Shown here: positions 24,140 through 36,000 of the stretch, piece by piece | How the letters are laid out: the number at the start of each line of letters is the position of its first letter | How positions within the stretch are numbered: the first letter of the stretch is position 1 | DNA from: Clitopilus passeckerianus | Lineage: Eukaryota; Basidiomycota; Agaricomycetes; Agaricales; Entolomataceae | Assembly: GCA_944990035.1 (NCBI GenBank) | Contig: CALYLX010000083.1 | Location: 310,001 to 374,000, forward strand | Direction of reading: 5' to 3' | DNA: 64,000 bases | Notes under the pieces: generated by a model | Seen by the model: the letters and a program-made list of their open reading frames with translations, nothing else | Told to the model about the DNA's origin: nothing | The model's database searches: none | Position numbers and translations under genes: made by a program

Positions 24140-25225
24140 TCTTTTCTCAAGCTATGGAAGAAACATTAGTGGTGGCCTATAAGCAGTACATGAGGCGCTC
24201 ACGCTCGCTAGAGAGCAATCTGTTCCACTCCTTTGGTTTTGGCCCAGTTGGAAGAGGTGAGAGAGTGAGATGCGACGGACCGCCGGCGGTGCAAGACCAT
24301 TTGAGCGCAGTGTCTCACCACGCTCTATGGTATAGGGTAGGAAAGGGTTTGATAGCCGTCGCTCCTTACGGAGAACTGCTTTCGCTTCTTTGCGATGTTT
24401 TTGGTGGGGAGCCAACATGCTAGAATACTAGTATGTCTTGGGCTCTGGATCTTTGTCTTTTCTGAAGGCGATGAACGAGAGGTAACTAATCTCAGGAAAA
24501 GGAGGCTGAGTAGGAGGTTTTATATACAACGACTGGGTACATTTTATTATGGACTGCCGAAAACGTTGCAAGCCTCACTTGGCTCTGGTACTGTTTGGGA
24601 AGAAATTACAGCGCCTTGACCCGACTGTTTGCGATGGTCAGGAGGGGATGAATAACTGCTAATCGTAATGCCATGTGTTCAGCATGGATCCACTATCTTA
24701 ACCATGTCAACTTCTAACTTCGAGTCTAAAAAGTCAGTGTCTGGTTAAGACTGAGTCTATGGAAACAATCCCTGAATTGGACCTCTCGACGTTTGGTACT
24801 GTGTCCATTCAAATGTTTTGGGCCATGAATAGCTACCTCAGAGTGGCCTCAGAGTGGCGGTGATTCCTGCACCTGACTTGGATAGCAGCCTTCAACGTTA
24901 AGTGCCAGGCGCCTACTTAAGCCGTGATACATATACGACTGCGATTGCAATCGGGCCTCCATATATTGCGGTGGCTACCAGGGATTCGCCTGGGTGGCTC
25001 ACGTTTGTTATGGCATGGAGGAGAGAGTAGAGCGAAAGTTTCCATTATGTGATGTTTCAAGCTAAATTTCCGCTCACGCCGCCGCTTTGCAACCTCTGAA
25101 GCCAGGTATTACATCAGCTTTAAGCCTGGTAATGGGGCTGAAACTTCCCGGTCCAGCTACATGTTTGTTCTAGAGCGACACAGACTACGCAGACTCCCTT
25201 TGTATAGCCTCCCTAAGAGGAGTCC
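24140..25225. other. Intergenic, no gene seen
   Basis: Promoter side of the 22295-24139 gene, then AT-richer sequence. Open frames overlapping 24152-24619 on both strands are mutually antisense and lack domains. Confidence 0.5.
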
Positions 25226-26499
25226 GTGTAGCCGTTCTGTAATACATCCAGCAATTGGTGGAAAATGGTATTACAATACGGCCCCCCTGAGCTGATTTAG
25301 TTAATGTATTATAATACACATATGATTGTTACACCCGCAATCAATGATAGGACGCCCATTATAACGCAGATGGCGATTACGGAGTGATAATGCTATGTCA
25401 AGTAATGTATACAATGGCCCTTTGGCTTAGTGGTTTTAATACGGTTGCTCATTTTTGGCACTCGAGGGTTCGATTCCCCGTTGTTGCAACTTTCTCTACC
25501 TGTTGTTTTTCCTCGCTCCTCAAGCTGGGCTGTCTCTTTTAGATGGAGAAGAGTACAAAGTTTTTGAAGGGTCTTGTATTGGTCGGTCTATGCTCTAGCC
25601 GGCGTAAAAATAGTGAGCGGATACCCTTTCTTTCCAAATGCTCGATACATGGTACACAAAGACCGCATTCTTTCTTACAGAAAGCCAGTGACGACAGAGA
25701 GTAGAGATAGGTAATGATAAAAGGCAATGAGTATTACTGCTGTCTCTATTTTCGGCTGTTGATATATATTTTCCCCCTTGGTTGGTGGAGTTCAGCGTCG
25801 AACATGACTTTGACCACGGAATGTATAGAAAACCCTACCGATCTTTCGAGCTTCGTCTGACCTTTTCAATATCGTAGATTTGACCGCGGCTGGCTCTGAT
25901 TTACAGTTTATGTATAGTATATGCCTCTATTAGTGCTCTATAAGGTGTCTACGTTAGGTATTTGCAGCTGGATAAGTAATACAATACAACCGAATTCTTG
26001 CTGGACCTCGGAGCTCGTCGGAGTAGGATTGTTCATTGATTGGCCGATCGGCAGAAGTCAGCCGCTCACTGTGCGGCCAATAGGCTTACGTTCGGCATCG
26101 TCGATCAAGCGGGGGTTCAATCATGCACATTTTCGCCGCGTCTTCCGGACTTACTTTAGGATCTGGTTAACTAGTAATAGCACAGATTCGGAGCAAAAAG
26201 GAGAATTAGTGAATTCTGAGTTTTCGGGTAGTAGGACCGGATTGCCGAGTCAATGCCCCCGCCCCCGATGTTACGTATTCAAATTATAATGTAGCCGCGA
26301 AGGGATGAAGTGCAATTATAATGGGGATCAGCAGGATCTTATTCAGACAAAAATTGCCGTTTAAGTCATCTGGGTAGGAATTATAGTATTTATTCGATGT
26401 AGCTACCCATTGGATACACACTATGATTCCCAAAAGTCGCCGGAGATATTGTAATACCTTTTTCCACCAATTGCTGGCTACATTACAACGCGTCTACAC
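25226..26499. mobile_element. Non-autonomous element bounded by 52-bp inverted repeats
   Basis: The left arm 25226-25277 and the right arm 26448-26499 are inverted copies of each other with 44 of 52 bases identical by eye, sharing CAGCAATTGGTGGAAAA and GGTATTACAAT. Each arm also contains a smaller inverted pair (TGTAATAC ... GTATTACA in the left arm). The 1.27-kb unit is AT-rich, has no transposase frame, and holds a tRNA-like Pol III promoter at 25414-25490. I found no convincing target duplication, so the exact outer ends are uncertain. A MITE-like DNA element, possibly with a nested tRNA-derived element, fits best. Confidence 0.55.
25414..25490 (+). other. tRNA-like sequence with Pol III A and B boxes
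   Basis: TGGCTTAGTGG (about 25423-25433) matches the A box, and GGTTCGATTCC (about 25468-25478) matches the B box, spaced as in a tRNA. The T-arm GAGGG-TTCGATT-CCCCG is partly paired. The bases where the two halves of the acceptor stem should be do not pair (GGCCCTT against TTGTTGC), so this is not a working tRNA. A tRNA pseudogene or the head of a SINE is likely. Confidence 0.5.
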
Positions 26500-26559
26500 G
26501 CACTGTTGTCCCTAAACCTCCAGCCATCAAGGTCGTTCTGGACGGCGGCATTCAGAGAC

Positions 26560-28183
26560 TCATCTTCTTTGGCGGTCAACTTGAAGGACGGGATGGATAT
26601 CTCCGAAAGGCGTGTCCCTCGGAGCCCCATACCAGTACGACTCCCGTCCCTCAGCTAGGGCGACAAAACTGTTGATACCAACAGAGGTGGCTTCCTCGTC
26701 TGTCATGGCCGACTCTCGACAAATCAGTTCGTTACATGTTGCCGAGAGCCATTCTTGAGATCGGTGTTTTATAGCAAGTATCACCTTCCTTGCTGCGCTC
26801 GGGCCTGGTTGGTTGCCCGCGGTGAAATCGGGGTCGCTGATAAAAGTGGCAGCGATCGCTTGATCAATGAAAGAAGATACCGTCACTGGTCCAGGATCAT
26901 AGTATTCCCTCGAGTCCCAACGCTTCCTCGAAGGACGTGCTTTTTTAAGCTCCCACTGTGTTTTATATGCCCCCTGAGCATATGAAAGAACCAAGGCACA
27001 ACCCAAAGGCAACCCCATGCAATGAATCTCGTCGCTCGTAAGACGCTCCGATCGCTCAGCTAATCTGGTATAGCCCACACGCAGCCACTCAAGTACTCGC
27101 TCCTCTTTTGCAATCCGGGTTTCCTCAACGGCGTTACCCACCCAGTCCATCATTGGTGTCTCCGCCGTAATAGTGGCCATGGCATTGTCCACAGCAGATT
27201 CAGCTAGATACCGGGCAGATTCTGAGCCCACCGGTGGACGCGAACACTTTCTCCTCGTAATGGCTTCTCGCAATCGGACGACGTGAATGCTAGAAGAGAT
27301 CCCTAGGACCTCGACTTCTCTCTTCGTCAAAGGGGTCTGACGAGATAGAAGGCCTCCAAAGACTGTCTTGATCCAGTTTGCAATAGAGTGTTCTCGTCCA
27401 ATGGAAAGTCTATCTTCATCGGTGTCAACCATCTTTTCCAAGTGCGTTATAGCAGTGTTCCTCAAAAGGGAAGAGGCCCAAATGGTGGAACATGCCAGAA
27501 TGCGTAGCCATTCCTCTCTTGACAGAGGGATGTGATCGGTTGACGCTCTGCCATATATTGCTTGAGTGTCAAGCACAGGGCTTGAGAACGTGAATGCACT
27601 CACAGAGACAAGTCGATTAACTTAAAGTACAGCTCAGTATCTGACTTATCGACACCCTTAAGCCAGCATGGGATCTCCTTGGGGATCTCTCGCGCCATCA
27701 TATCTTCGACTTGGTGCTCTAAGTCGGAGGTTTCCACGAATGGCCAGTGAACTTCTGGTGCACAGTAGACTATGTCGTCTACCTGGGACGTATCAAATTA
27801 GTAGTCAATAAAATGGCGACTTCAGACGAAGTTACGACAGACGGTACCTCGAACTCGAACTCGATCATCTCAAGGTAGTAGTCAGCGTCACGCTCGGGAG
27901 GCGCTTCGAGTTCATCCGCTGGCGGCCTGAGCCAGACTGTAAGGATCTTCCGAGAAAATCAATGTCATGAATACATACAATGGGACCAAGCATGCTCGAA
28001 GGACCTTCATGGTACTCGACATCTCGGCCCTCCAGCTTTGAGGGTTCGAGAGAGCTTTTTTGCAATCGGCGGTAAATGTACAACCATGAACCTGTTAGGC
28101 GAGTCGAATCAGCACAAACGCACCCAAAACCAAATCGGAGAGAGATCACTCACTTCAAAGGTCCATTTGAATGGTTGGGTCAT
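26560..28183 (-). CDS. BTB/BACK-like basidiomycete protein with repeated C-terminal module
   Basis: Five exons, complement 28150-28183, 27979-28091, 27848-27946, 27604-27782 and 26560-27547, read in frame for 470 residues. The segment PLSREEWLRILACSTIWASS, RNTAITHLEKM and DEDRLSIGREHSIANWI matches the helical region after the BTB fold in the many BTB/POZ proteins of Agaricomycetes. These are thought to act as dimerisation or adaptor modules, but few are studied. The BTB fold itself is not clear in the N-terminal 150 residues. The helical module WI......LL.R...LT..E....G recurs about three times (around WIKTVFGGLLSRQTPLTKRE, WLRVGYTRLAERSERLTSDE and WLSATCNELICRESAMTDEE). The intron at 27947-27978 is only 32 bases and the first exon is short, so the N-terminus is the least certain part. 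Confidence 0.62.
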
Positions 28184-28899
28184 GTTGACCGATGAGAGAA
28201 ACAAGACGTATACCGATTATCACCGCACGGTGTCACGACCCCAACACGCTGCGTGTCTACGAATCATTTGGGCGTCTATCAGTGCAGACGTGCCAATTTC
28301 GGATGCTTCTGTAAAGAAACTGTGGCTATGAACAAAATCAGAAGCACCGTATAAATCTGCTTAGTGGCAGGAATTATCTGTACCTTGAGGGGGGTCTCGT
28401 GTGTAGTCGGAACGGTGTTCAGATCTCATTTCTCTTCAAAGGTATTGTGCAAATACTCAGTATTTCACGCCATCAAGACAACATCACACGAATATCGTGA
28501 TGGATCGAGTCCGTAAGTAAGAGCAGTAGCCATGGGCGTTCGTCCCCCACCTATTGCACAGACTCCCCTCGACTTCTCCTTCATCTCAGCTAGACCAGCT
28601 CCGCGTCACTTTCTCTTGCATTCCGTTTATACAAGACATATTAGGATGAATCAAGGCTCCTATATCCTCATCGAATCAAGAAAGAATTGAGAAGCCCCCA
28701 ATTCGGACGGCGTCGAATTGAAAAAGGCGCGTACCCAATTCTAGCATACGGCTGCATAGTTCCTGAGCCTGACTCGTGGGTAGGACTTCGACAATAACTT
28801 CAGGCCCTCCACATCTTGCACTCGTCGATCTTGGGAGAGCCTATGGTGGCTATAGAGGAAGGAGTGGTCAGCATCGTATTCGAGAAGGAATATGACCAA

Positions 28900-31200
28900 A
28901 GGGAGACAAGATTTAGGGTATGAACCTCTCGTAGAAGGAAGGTAGAGAATAACGGGAAGGGGGATGGAGCGGATATTAGCAGGGAGGGCAAAGTTGAAGC
29001 CCAATTGCGAGCCGCCAATCACAGCAGGGCGCTTTCAAGGCGCTTACTGGAACTGCTATTTGGCCCTATTTGATTCCGAGCCTTGTGGTTCGCCCCCCTC
29101 CTACAAGCTTCCAGTCCTGCACACACCCATGATGGCGCTCCATGTCTTCCACCAACCTTCGCTGTCTTCAAGGCGCATACATAACAGCCCAAGACTCGGA
29201 AGTTCCCCGACAGCTTGAACAGCAGATGGAATACCTAAGACGACGAGTGTTGTTTTGGTAGGAAGCACGAATAATTCTTCGAGGATGAAATTGGGCGTAC
29301 GTGCCTTTTCTTCTACTTCTCTACCTCTCGCTTCATTTTGTCCCCATCCTTCTGTACCATGCACGATCCTGTTGTCTTTCTGCCTCACCATACTGACTGA
29401 TTCTTTCTTTATAGAGAGAGCTAGCCTGTCTTGGGAGCATGATATGACGAGAACCTTGCTAGAATTGCGTACGTCCCTTTTCTCAACATCGAAACCTTTC
29501 TCCTGCCCGCATCCTCTGCCTCTCGTCGTCGTGATACTCTCTGACACTGACTATCTTCCTCTCTAGGTACCTTCGTCCAAAATCACGACGCCTACACATC
29601 AAGACGTTGAATTTTGGTCTCCCAATGTCCAAACCAACGATTACGGCAACACCGACATCCTACAGCCGTCCTCTCAAGTCAGTCACAAGGAACGATGCAT
29701 CCTGTTCGCGAAGGCGACCATCGGACTTGGAGGTATGTTCTCCTTCCTCCAGCTCCATCTCGAAACTCACACTGACTCCATCTTCCTCTACAGTGACTCA
29801 CTCCAGTATTAATATTAAACTCTCTCCTCTCTCAAATGCCTACGAGATCCACTTCCAATATCATAAAAAATCCCATCCAAAACCACAAGAATGCCTGACT
29901 ACGATATCGACGATACCCATATGAAATCGTGGCAGCCACCTTTCGGCCAGGCCCACGAAAGGTCATCTGCCTTTCTAACCTCGGTTCAACCACAGCTTGG
30001 TGTTGCCTCGGACGACTCTTCCAACCCTTTGGCCTTATCGGCTGTTGTGGTATGTCTCCCCTCGCCCCACATCCTCCTGGACTTTATGCTGACAAAATGC
30101 AAACTATAGGTCATGACGAGAATTGGACGCCACCAATGCCAGCAGAAGCTCTCTCTCTCTCAATACCTGACGGCAAGAATCTTTGACGAAACCAACACCG
30201 GCACCACTAAGTCATCCTCTCGAGTCGCATACCCTCCTCGCCAGTGTATGCCGCTCACTGTGGGGTGTTCCTCAAACTACTATTCGCCACGGCTACATTG
30301 GTACGTTCCCGCTCCCTACCACTTCCTCGTCGACCTTCCCTGATGAGACTCTTTGACCTATAGGTGCCCATGGGCAATGCACAGCGCCGCGGCGTCCGGG
30401 AACACACTCGGCAGCGACGACACTGGCGTCCTGCAACCACCCTCTTGGGCCGGTTGCAAGTAAGACTGCTATCACGCTGCGACTTGGAAAGGCTCTACAA
30501 AGCCGTCTTGGCTGTAGTCGAGTTTAAAGCTGAAGTCAAAGGTCCGTTCACCTCCCTCACCCACCCTCCACCGGTCCGGTCAAAACTGATGCTGAATACG
30601 TTTGTTTCAGACGAATCCACGACAATATAAGATCTACGGCCAACAATATCAAGGACACCCCCATCCACACCGTCAAACGGCACATTCCAAGTCGAGTGCG
30701 GGAAATGCCACATTTCCTCCTTGCCGAAGTACCCAGTTTACCATCGCGGGGCAGGTTCAGTTTCAACCTTGTGTTGGCTACGGCGGTGCGTTTCTTCATC
30801 TCGTATCACTTGCTCCCGACCTCCTACCGACATCGCTTCTCGACCTCCAGATCCCGAAGAGTAAAGTTCAGCACCAGCGGTAGTCGGATTAGGATATGGA
30901 CTAGGGATAGGGAACACTGGCGAAAGGGAATTCTGCGTAGGTATCATCTCGTCAATTTTAAAATTTCTTCGTTTCTGTTCTCTCCTATCTTCTACATCAC
31001 GGCCTCGTTGCTCGTACTCGTTTCACCCCAACTCGAACCTAGGGCTGACCGTTCGTTCTATTATAGAACCCTTCCCTTCCACAACACTCCCAAGCAAGCT
31101 CTCACAAGACCGATGCATGTGCAAGTTGCACATTTTGGCTCGTCGAAGCCAGCAAGTGTCGTCATCAGAAGTCGGGGCTGGAGCCTGCGGTTCGTTTCTT
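28900..31200 (+). repeat. R-family block 1, decayed multi-exon sequence
   Basis: A decayed copy of an unrecognised sequence family that recurs in the window. Landmarks are the upstream module with CCGCCAATCACAGCAGGGCG at 29012, the exon-like start GGTACCTTC.TCCAA.ATCA at 29566, and ATTTCCTCCTTGCC at about 30709. Between them are many intron-like stretches with GTACGT donors, a CTGAC branch sequence and TAG/CAG acceptors. The sister blocks at 37500 and 58580 share these landmarks in the same order. I cannot assemble a protein: frames are broken and exon counts differ. Either an ORFan gene family that died, or a repeat that captured genic DNA. Confidence 0.5.
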
Positions 31201-33017
31201 ATCTCACATCCTAGTCGACCTTGCGCTGACTTGGTTTCTTGGTGGTAAGTTGGGACTACCGGATTGAGGCAGCAGCACCAGATGAAGAAGCGTCATCGCG
31301 TAATTCATCTCTACTTGCCATTTACTGATGCCAGGCAAAAGCATTCGCGGCGGAGAGGGTCTCCCAATTTCGTTTACATGCGTCAACGACCTGTCCGTTG
31401 GGCCAAGGAGGCCTGACCACGGAGTATCCGGTATGTGGATAGACATTTATCTCTTGCGGCCTTTGCTGACATGACACTTGGAACAGCTTGGTCAACTCCA
31501 ATGAGTTGTTTCGAGGGTCAGTATTTCACAACCACCGTCGCCACCACCACCACCACCACCACCGCGTTTGGAGAACCATTGATGGCACCGACAACAATAC
31601 TATGGCGAGGGCCATCTTCCAACCAAGTCAGGGACAAGAAATGCTCCCAGAAGCCCTTAGCCCTCTACCAAACCAGGCCAGGTCATACTTTCCATGACGA
31701 AGGTACTCGTTGAGGGTTCTCATATACTCAAGTCGTCTGGTGCAGTGGAAGTTGAAGGTGTGTTCCCCCTCTCTCCCACTCCACATCAACGCTGACGTTA
31801 ATCACGCCTTCTTCGACAGGCGTACATTTCCCAGCATCACTGCTTCTGGGTCCTTCTGCCCACATGTCTCAGCATTGCTTAGCCGAGCGTACGAAGTGGA
31901 AAGCGCGGAACGCACGGGAGCTTGCTCTGGAGCAACGGAGGCGGGAGGCAAGGAGTGGAGACGTCAGCGTTCGAGGTGTGTGGTTGGCGAAGAAGAAGGG
32001 TTTTGCGCTCGGTTAGGACGCTCATGGGAGTGATACCGGTAGAGAATTTTATTTCGCCGTCGTATGTCTTCTGCTTTTCTCGTCGTTGTGAAGTGCTGTT
32101 TTTGACTCGTTCTCTTTTAACTTCTAGTCTCCTACTGAGCTTGTAGATGAAATTCAACGCCGCTACGATGCCTCTGTTGGGTATACTTCGCCCAAATCGT
32201 ACGTCTTACCCTCCCGTCAAGTCTCCAGTATTGAGCTCATTCTGCTGCCGCTACAGGCGAAGATCATCAACGAAGAACTCCTCCAGCCTCAAGATGGTCT
32301 TAAGAGCAACACGATAAACATTCAGCGAGGAAGAGCGTGCAGAAGCGGGCAGGTGCCAACGATCTCTGACACATAGCCCCACAAGAAGCTTGGAGAATGC
32401 CCGAATTTGCAAATGAACAGCCAGACGACCGACCTCTGCGGCCATGATCATGTTTGGATCCATAGTTTGGTGATTAGCGGGAGGATATTCATCCTGGTAC
32501 CCTTCGGCTTCCGGAGAAGCCTGATCCTAGGTTAGCTTCGTGTCATCGCTTTACGTGATTCTCACCGTATGCTCACAATGCTTCAGCGTTTCAGTCCCGC
32601 CTCGCCAGCTAATACGCTGCACATTACTGCAGGCGTCAAGTGCCAAGTCATTCATGGAGGCCCTTCTGAGGTTTATGGCACATCTGCTGCTCTGGTCTGG
32701 AGAAAACGGATATTTCGACGTTACCCCAAACACCAAGCCATATCCGCAGGTTTATGAGTGTATGACTGGAGTGCGACGTAGAAGTTCTTGTAGCTTAGGG
32801 CTGAAAATATACGAACATTCGTCATGGAACTGGATTAGATTCTGTCCCGTACGGTTTCCTGGAACATATAGCTAACTGTAAGTCCAGCGACCACCTTCAT
32901 CACCTGACCTGTGCAACGCCAACTGAGCGACGAGCGTCAAAACACTGCATTCTGCCTTGATCGAATCCTGTGCTGATCTCCCGTTTCTGGTACACGTACA
33001 CTGGGCCTCGTCGTCAG
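31200..33017. other. No recognised gene
   Basis: Unassigned sequence between R-family block 1 and the first NLR locus. It contains an (ACC)n run at 31541-31563 and short frames on both strands without domains. The last few hundred bases should hold the promoter of the NLR gene starting at 33018. Confidence 0.4.
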
Positions 33018-36000
33018 ATGGTTTCCCTGAGAAAAGCTCTAGAAACTATCCTACCCAATGCCAGGCGCCACAGTGAACCCAGCTCTTCTGGATCCAGCTC
33101 CTCGAGTGCAGCGTCAACCGATTCGCTGCTATTGCCTCTTGTCGAAGCCGGATTGCCCGTCAAGGAAGATACGGTGCGAAATGAACAAGACTCATTGAAG
33201 TTCCCTCCATCCGTATCTCCAGCCACCGTTCAAGAAACCCTTGAAGAAGTTCCTCAAACTAGTGGTCAAGGACCCCGGAACGATCCACAGCCCTCAAACC
33301 CTGCCCAAATTACTCATGCAGCCGTGAATGTCGTTGGAAGCACAGTCACGGGAGGCAGGGACGTCAACGTATTTGTCAATGAGAATACATATCCTTCAAT
33401 CTTGGTTAGTAACCGATGTCAATTACGACGCAGATCTCGCTGAATCGGTTAATACAGCACCAGCTCAAAGCCTCTCTCGAGCCAGTTGCTGCCGCGTACG
33501 ACTCGGTTGTAGCTTCTTCTAGGAAAAGAGAAACATGCTTTGAGGGCACCCGCGTAGAGATTCTTAGAGAGATAGAAGACTGGATGCATGGTCGAGGCTC
33601 GGCTTCAGGCTCCCCAATCTATGTTCTGGACGGTGTGGCTGGTATCGGCAAGTCGACTATCGCGCAAACAATAGCTGAACTAGCAGCCGAGGAGGGTATA
33701 CTTGGCGCGAGCTTCTTCTTCATTAGGGATGAGGACGAACGGAGTACGGGAACGCACTTCTTCCCTACCATTGCCTACCAACTCGCCTGTCACAATCCTG
33801 AAGTAGCCGGACAAGTCTTGGAGGTCGTGAATCAACGCCCAGATATCCGAAAAACATCTATACCTGTCCAGTTCTCCGAGCTCATTCTCAAACCCCTTCA
33901 GAGAATCTCTCCTCCGATATCAACAACACTCGTCGTGATTGACGCATTCGATGAATGCTCACAGGAAGACGCGCAGTCTATTCTGATGCTTCTTGGTCGA
34001 AACATCCCGAGCATTTCGAGCCTCAAATTCTTCATTACCTCGCGCCCCGAATTCCATATCACGGACACCCTTGACCACGACACCGCCCATGAGCGATTCC
34101 ATTTGCACGACATCGAGAACTCGGTTGTCCAATCCGATATCCAATCCTACCTCAACTTCCACCTGTCACCGGATCAGGTCAGAAGAGCATTCCCTCACAT
34201 GCGACCTCCGTGGCAACCGACGGATGACGAGAAGCAGCAGTTATATGGCATCTGCGGGAGTCTATTCATCATTGCATCCACGGCTACCAAGTTCATATTG
34301 AACAACAAACGCCTAAGCCCTGCGAAGCAATGTGCTCGCCTGCTTGAAGGAGTATCCTCCGACGATTATTCAGGCTCCAAACGCACAGATGTACTAGACC
34401 GAACGTACATTCAGATTCTTCGGGCGGCGTCATATGACTGCTCCACAGCAGACGACATTAGTGGCAGCGAAGATGATAGCTGGACAGACCAATATCATAC
34501 TGTCCTCGGTGCTATACTTATCCTTCAAAACCCCCTGCCGTGTCGCTCTCTCGCTGAGCTGCTTGGTATCACAGAGGAAGATATAGAAGGGACACTGATA
34601 CATTTGCACTCCTTGGTTGCTCCTAGTGGTCATAACCGCATATTCCGGGTCCACCACAAATCCTTCCCTGATTTTATTACATCTAAGCAGCGCATACAGA
34701 AAGCCCTCGAGGCAGCTGGTCCTAGCAACAACAGGATTCAAGAAAGAATTTCAAAACTCTACCTTGATCCGGATGTATACCACCGAAATATGACTCGAAG
34801 ATGTTTTCAAGTCATGCGTACGAATTTGAAGCAAAACATGTGTGGGCTCAGCGCTGTCGACTGGTACAGAGATAGGCACGAGATAGAAGACGTCTTCAAG
34901 AATTCCCCCATCATGGAACATGTTTCCTATGCGTGCCTCCACTGAGCATCGCACCTCTGTACCCCTTCCAGGGGCCTGGATCCTGGAATCCTTGAACACC
35001 TTTGTGATTGGGCGTCAAGCGACGTGTTGTCGTGGCTGGAAACGCTCAGTATCATAAATCGTATCGATGCCTCGCATCATATTCTCGAAAAGGCTACCTC
35101 AATCATTCCATGTGGAGACCCATTAACAGTGAGTAAAAAAATACCATTCAGGCTTCGGAGTACTGACTGACCGTAACGAAATAAGATCCGTCGACGCTCT
35201 AGAACCACAGAACCCCAGCACCTACAATCACCGCCATCTGCCACTGAAGGCAAGGGTGGAGATGCCGATTTCATTCTGGAAACTGTGCTTCTCGATTGCG
35301 CACAGTTAGTTCGAATGAACGAGGCATTGCTCAGACTATCGCCAATGCACATCTATTGTTCTGGGATCATGTTCGCGCCAGTCGAAACCTCATTGTACAA
35401 GCTATACAACAGAACAGCGAATGTGCAACTGATACGCGGCGCCGAAAGGAAATGGAGTTTGACGCGGGCTGTGTTGACTGGTCACTCCAAAGAGGTAACC
35501 TCAATCGCGGTATCACCAGATGGCTCCCAACTAGCCTCAGGATCATTTGACGGGACAGTGCGGCTCTGGGAAGCAAGATCAGGCTCCCACCTCTCCATTA
35601 TTGAAGACCATAACGACCGGGTTACATGCATTGCCTTCTCTCCAGACGGCTTGCGACTGGCATCGGGATCGTATGACAAGACAATCCGGCTGTGGCATGC
35701 AAGGTCAGGCTCCCACCTCGCCACCCTCGAGGGCCATAGTGACCACATTGCATGTATTGCATTCTCTCCAGACGGCTTGCAGCTGGCGTCTGGATCGGAA
35801 ATGTATGACCACACAATCCGGCTGTGGGATACAATGTCAGGCTTCCCCCTTATCACCCTCGGAGACTATCGCTTCCACGTCACATGCATTGCTTTCTCCC
35901 CAGATGGCCGACAACTGGTATCAGGGTCGCATGGGACCACCATCTGGGTGTGGGATGTAAAGTCAGGTTCTCACCTTACCACCCTTGAAGTGCCATAGTG

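Noticed and set aside
25414..25490. Functional tRNA gene
   Set aside because: A and B boxes are present but the acceptor stem does not pair, so I list it only as tRNA-like.
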